From: Bacteroidetes bacterium GWF2_43_63
Lineage (GTDB): Bacteria; Bacteroidota; Bacteroidia; Bacteroidales; DTU049
Assembly: GCA_001769275.1 (NCBI GenBank)
Contig: MEOQ01000040.1
Coordinates: 227,718-291,717 of the forward strand
Direction of reading: 5' to 3'
DNA: 64,000 bases
The notes beneath the pieces were generated by a model. That model worked only from the letters and a program-made list of their open reading frames with translations, was not told the DNA's origin and did not search any database. Positions 63,668 through 64,000 of this stretch are shown here, in pieces (position 1 is the stretch's first letter; every line of letters begins with the position of its first letter). A program made the translations under genes and the position numbers.

Positions 63668-63885
63668 GCCGCTGTCATTCTGAGCCCTGCCTGCTGTCAC
63701 ACTGAGCGGAGTCGAAGTGTCCGCAGCAGGATAAACTCCGTCGAAGAGTAGACAGGAGCAGCGCTCCGCCGCTGTCATTCAGAGACATCCAGCGATGCGC
63801 GCCTCGCAACCTAAATAAAAAATGACACTTTAAGTTGCTGTCACGCTGAGCGGAGTCGAAGCGTCGGCAGCGAAAATCAACAAAA
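63668..63885. repeat. Dispersed repeat, CTGTCATxCTGAGC family (copy 3)
   Basis: Shares with the copies at 29824 and 35936 the CTGTCATTCTGAGC, GGAGTCGAAG, GCAGGATAAACTCCGTCGAAG and CAACCTAAATAAAAAATGAC blocks. With copy 2 it also shares CATCCAGCGATGCG and the GTCGGCAGCGAAAATCAACA end. Confidence 0.8.
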
Positions 63886-63941
63886 AAAAAGTCCGTTGTA
63901 TAAAAAGAGTATCCATGTAATAAAAAAGGTCTTTGAGGAAG

Positions 63942-63968
63942 TTGCAACAAGTAGTCAAATTATATTTG
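63942..63968 (+). promoter_or_regulatory. Promoter TTG-N16-TATATTTG reading out of the window
   Basis: -33 TTG (63942-63944) and -7 TATATTTG (63961-63968). The following sequence is an A-rich leader without a start codon before the window ends. It predicts a gene starting just beyond 64000. Confidence 0.5.
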
Positions 63969-64000
63969 CTACAAATTTTTAAATGTTCAACTTAAACAAA

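Overview
The window is chromosomal DNA of a member of the Bacteroidota, probably a free-living environmental species. The evidence is proteins carrying type IX secretion (T9SS) sorting domains of both type A and type B, TonB-dependent receptors with CarboxypepD-like N-termini, a receptor/DUF4249 lipoprotein pair, a GlmU-like protein of the Bacteroidota type, and Bacteroides-type promoters (-7 TAnnTTTG, sometimes with a -33 TTG) almost without Shine-Dalgarno sites. No rRNA, tRNA, CRISPR array, transposase or integrase gene was recognised.

Layout. 1-10696 (minus): the N-terminal 3565 residues of a giant secreted protein with five tandem ~545-residue parallel beta-helix modules; its C-terminus lies outside the window. 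11.2-19.8 kb: a TPR/membrane/HTH regulator, then secreted T9SS type B proteins and small partners. 19.9-25.4 kb (minus): Lon protease, a GlmU-like protein, ribosomal protein L31 type B and a DUF4143 ATPase. 25.7-28.1 kb (minus): ppnP, a ModE-like DNA-binding protein, a headless RHS tip and a lipoprotein in AT-rich DNA. 28.2-28.7 kb: a composite non-coding element built of nested inverted repeats. 28.9-33.8 kb: a lipoprotein and a 1229-residue adhesin-like T9SS type A protein. 34.3-40.1 kb: an S37-type peptidase, an orphan ThiS, two tandem FG-GAP-like proteins, menG and a heptose-phosphate kinase. 40.6-45.1 kb: an overlapping envelope operon (LptF/G-like permease, two glycosyltransferases, SIMPL protein). 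45.2-50.4 kb: TonB receptor with DUF4249 lipoprotein, then a PorE-like TPR/PD40 protein and its partner. 50.6-54.2 kb: an AAA ATPase behind a tandem-repeat promoter, then moeA-moaA. 54.4-63.2 kb: a TiaS-like enzyme, a membrane protein, and two lipoprotein/TonB-receptor sets that look like a duplicated uptake system. 63.2-64 kb: repeats and a promoter pointing out of the window.

How the parts fit. Most of the coding content is cell-surface biology: exported repeat proteins, outer-membrane receptors with lipoproteins, and LPS/glycan functions, with a few housekeeping genes. The intergenic spaces are rich in dispersed palindromic repeats of several families, including a MITE-like element with terminal inverted repeats and cruciform units of about 102-113 bp with perfect 10-14 bp ends. 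The two best candidates for something undescribed are the cruciform composite at 28.2-28.7 kb and the duplicated lipoprotein/receptor locus at 54.4-63.2 kb. The RHS tip joined to the ModE-like gene and the 14-bp promoter repeats of the ATPase gene also merit attention.
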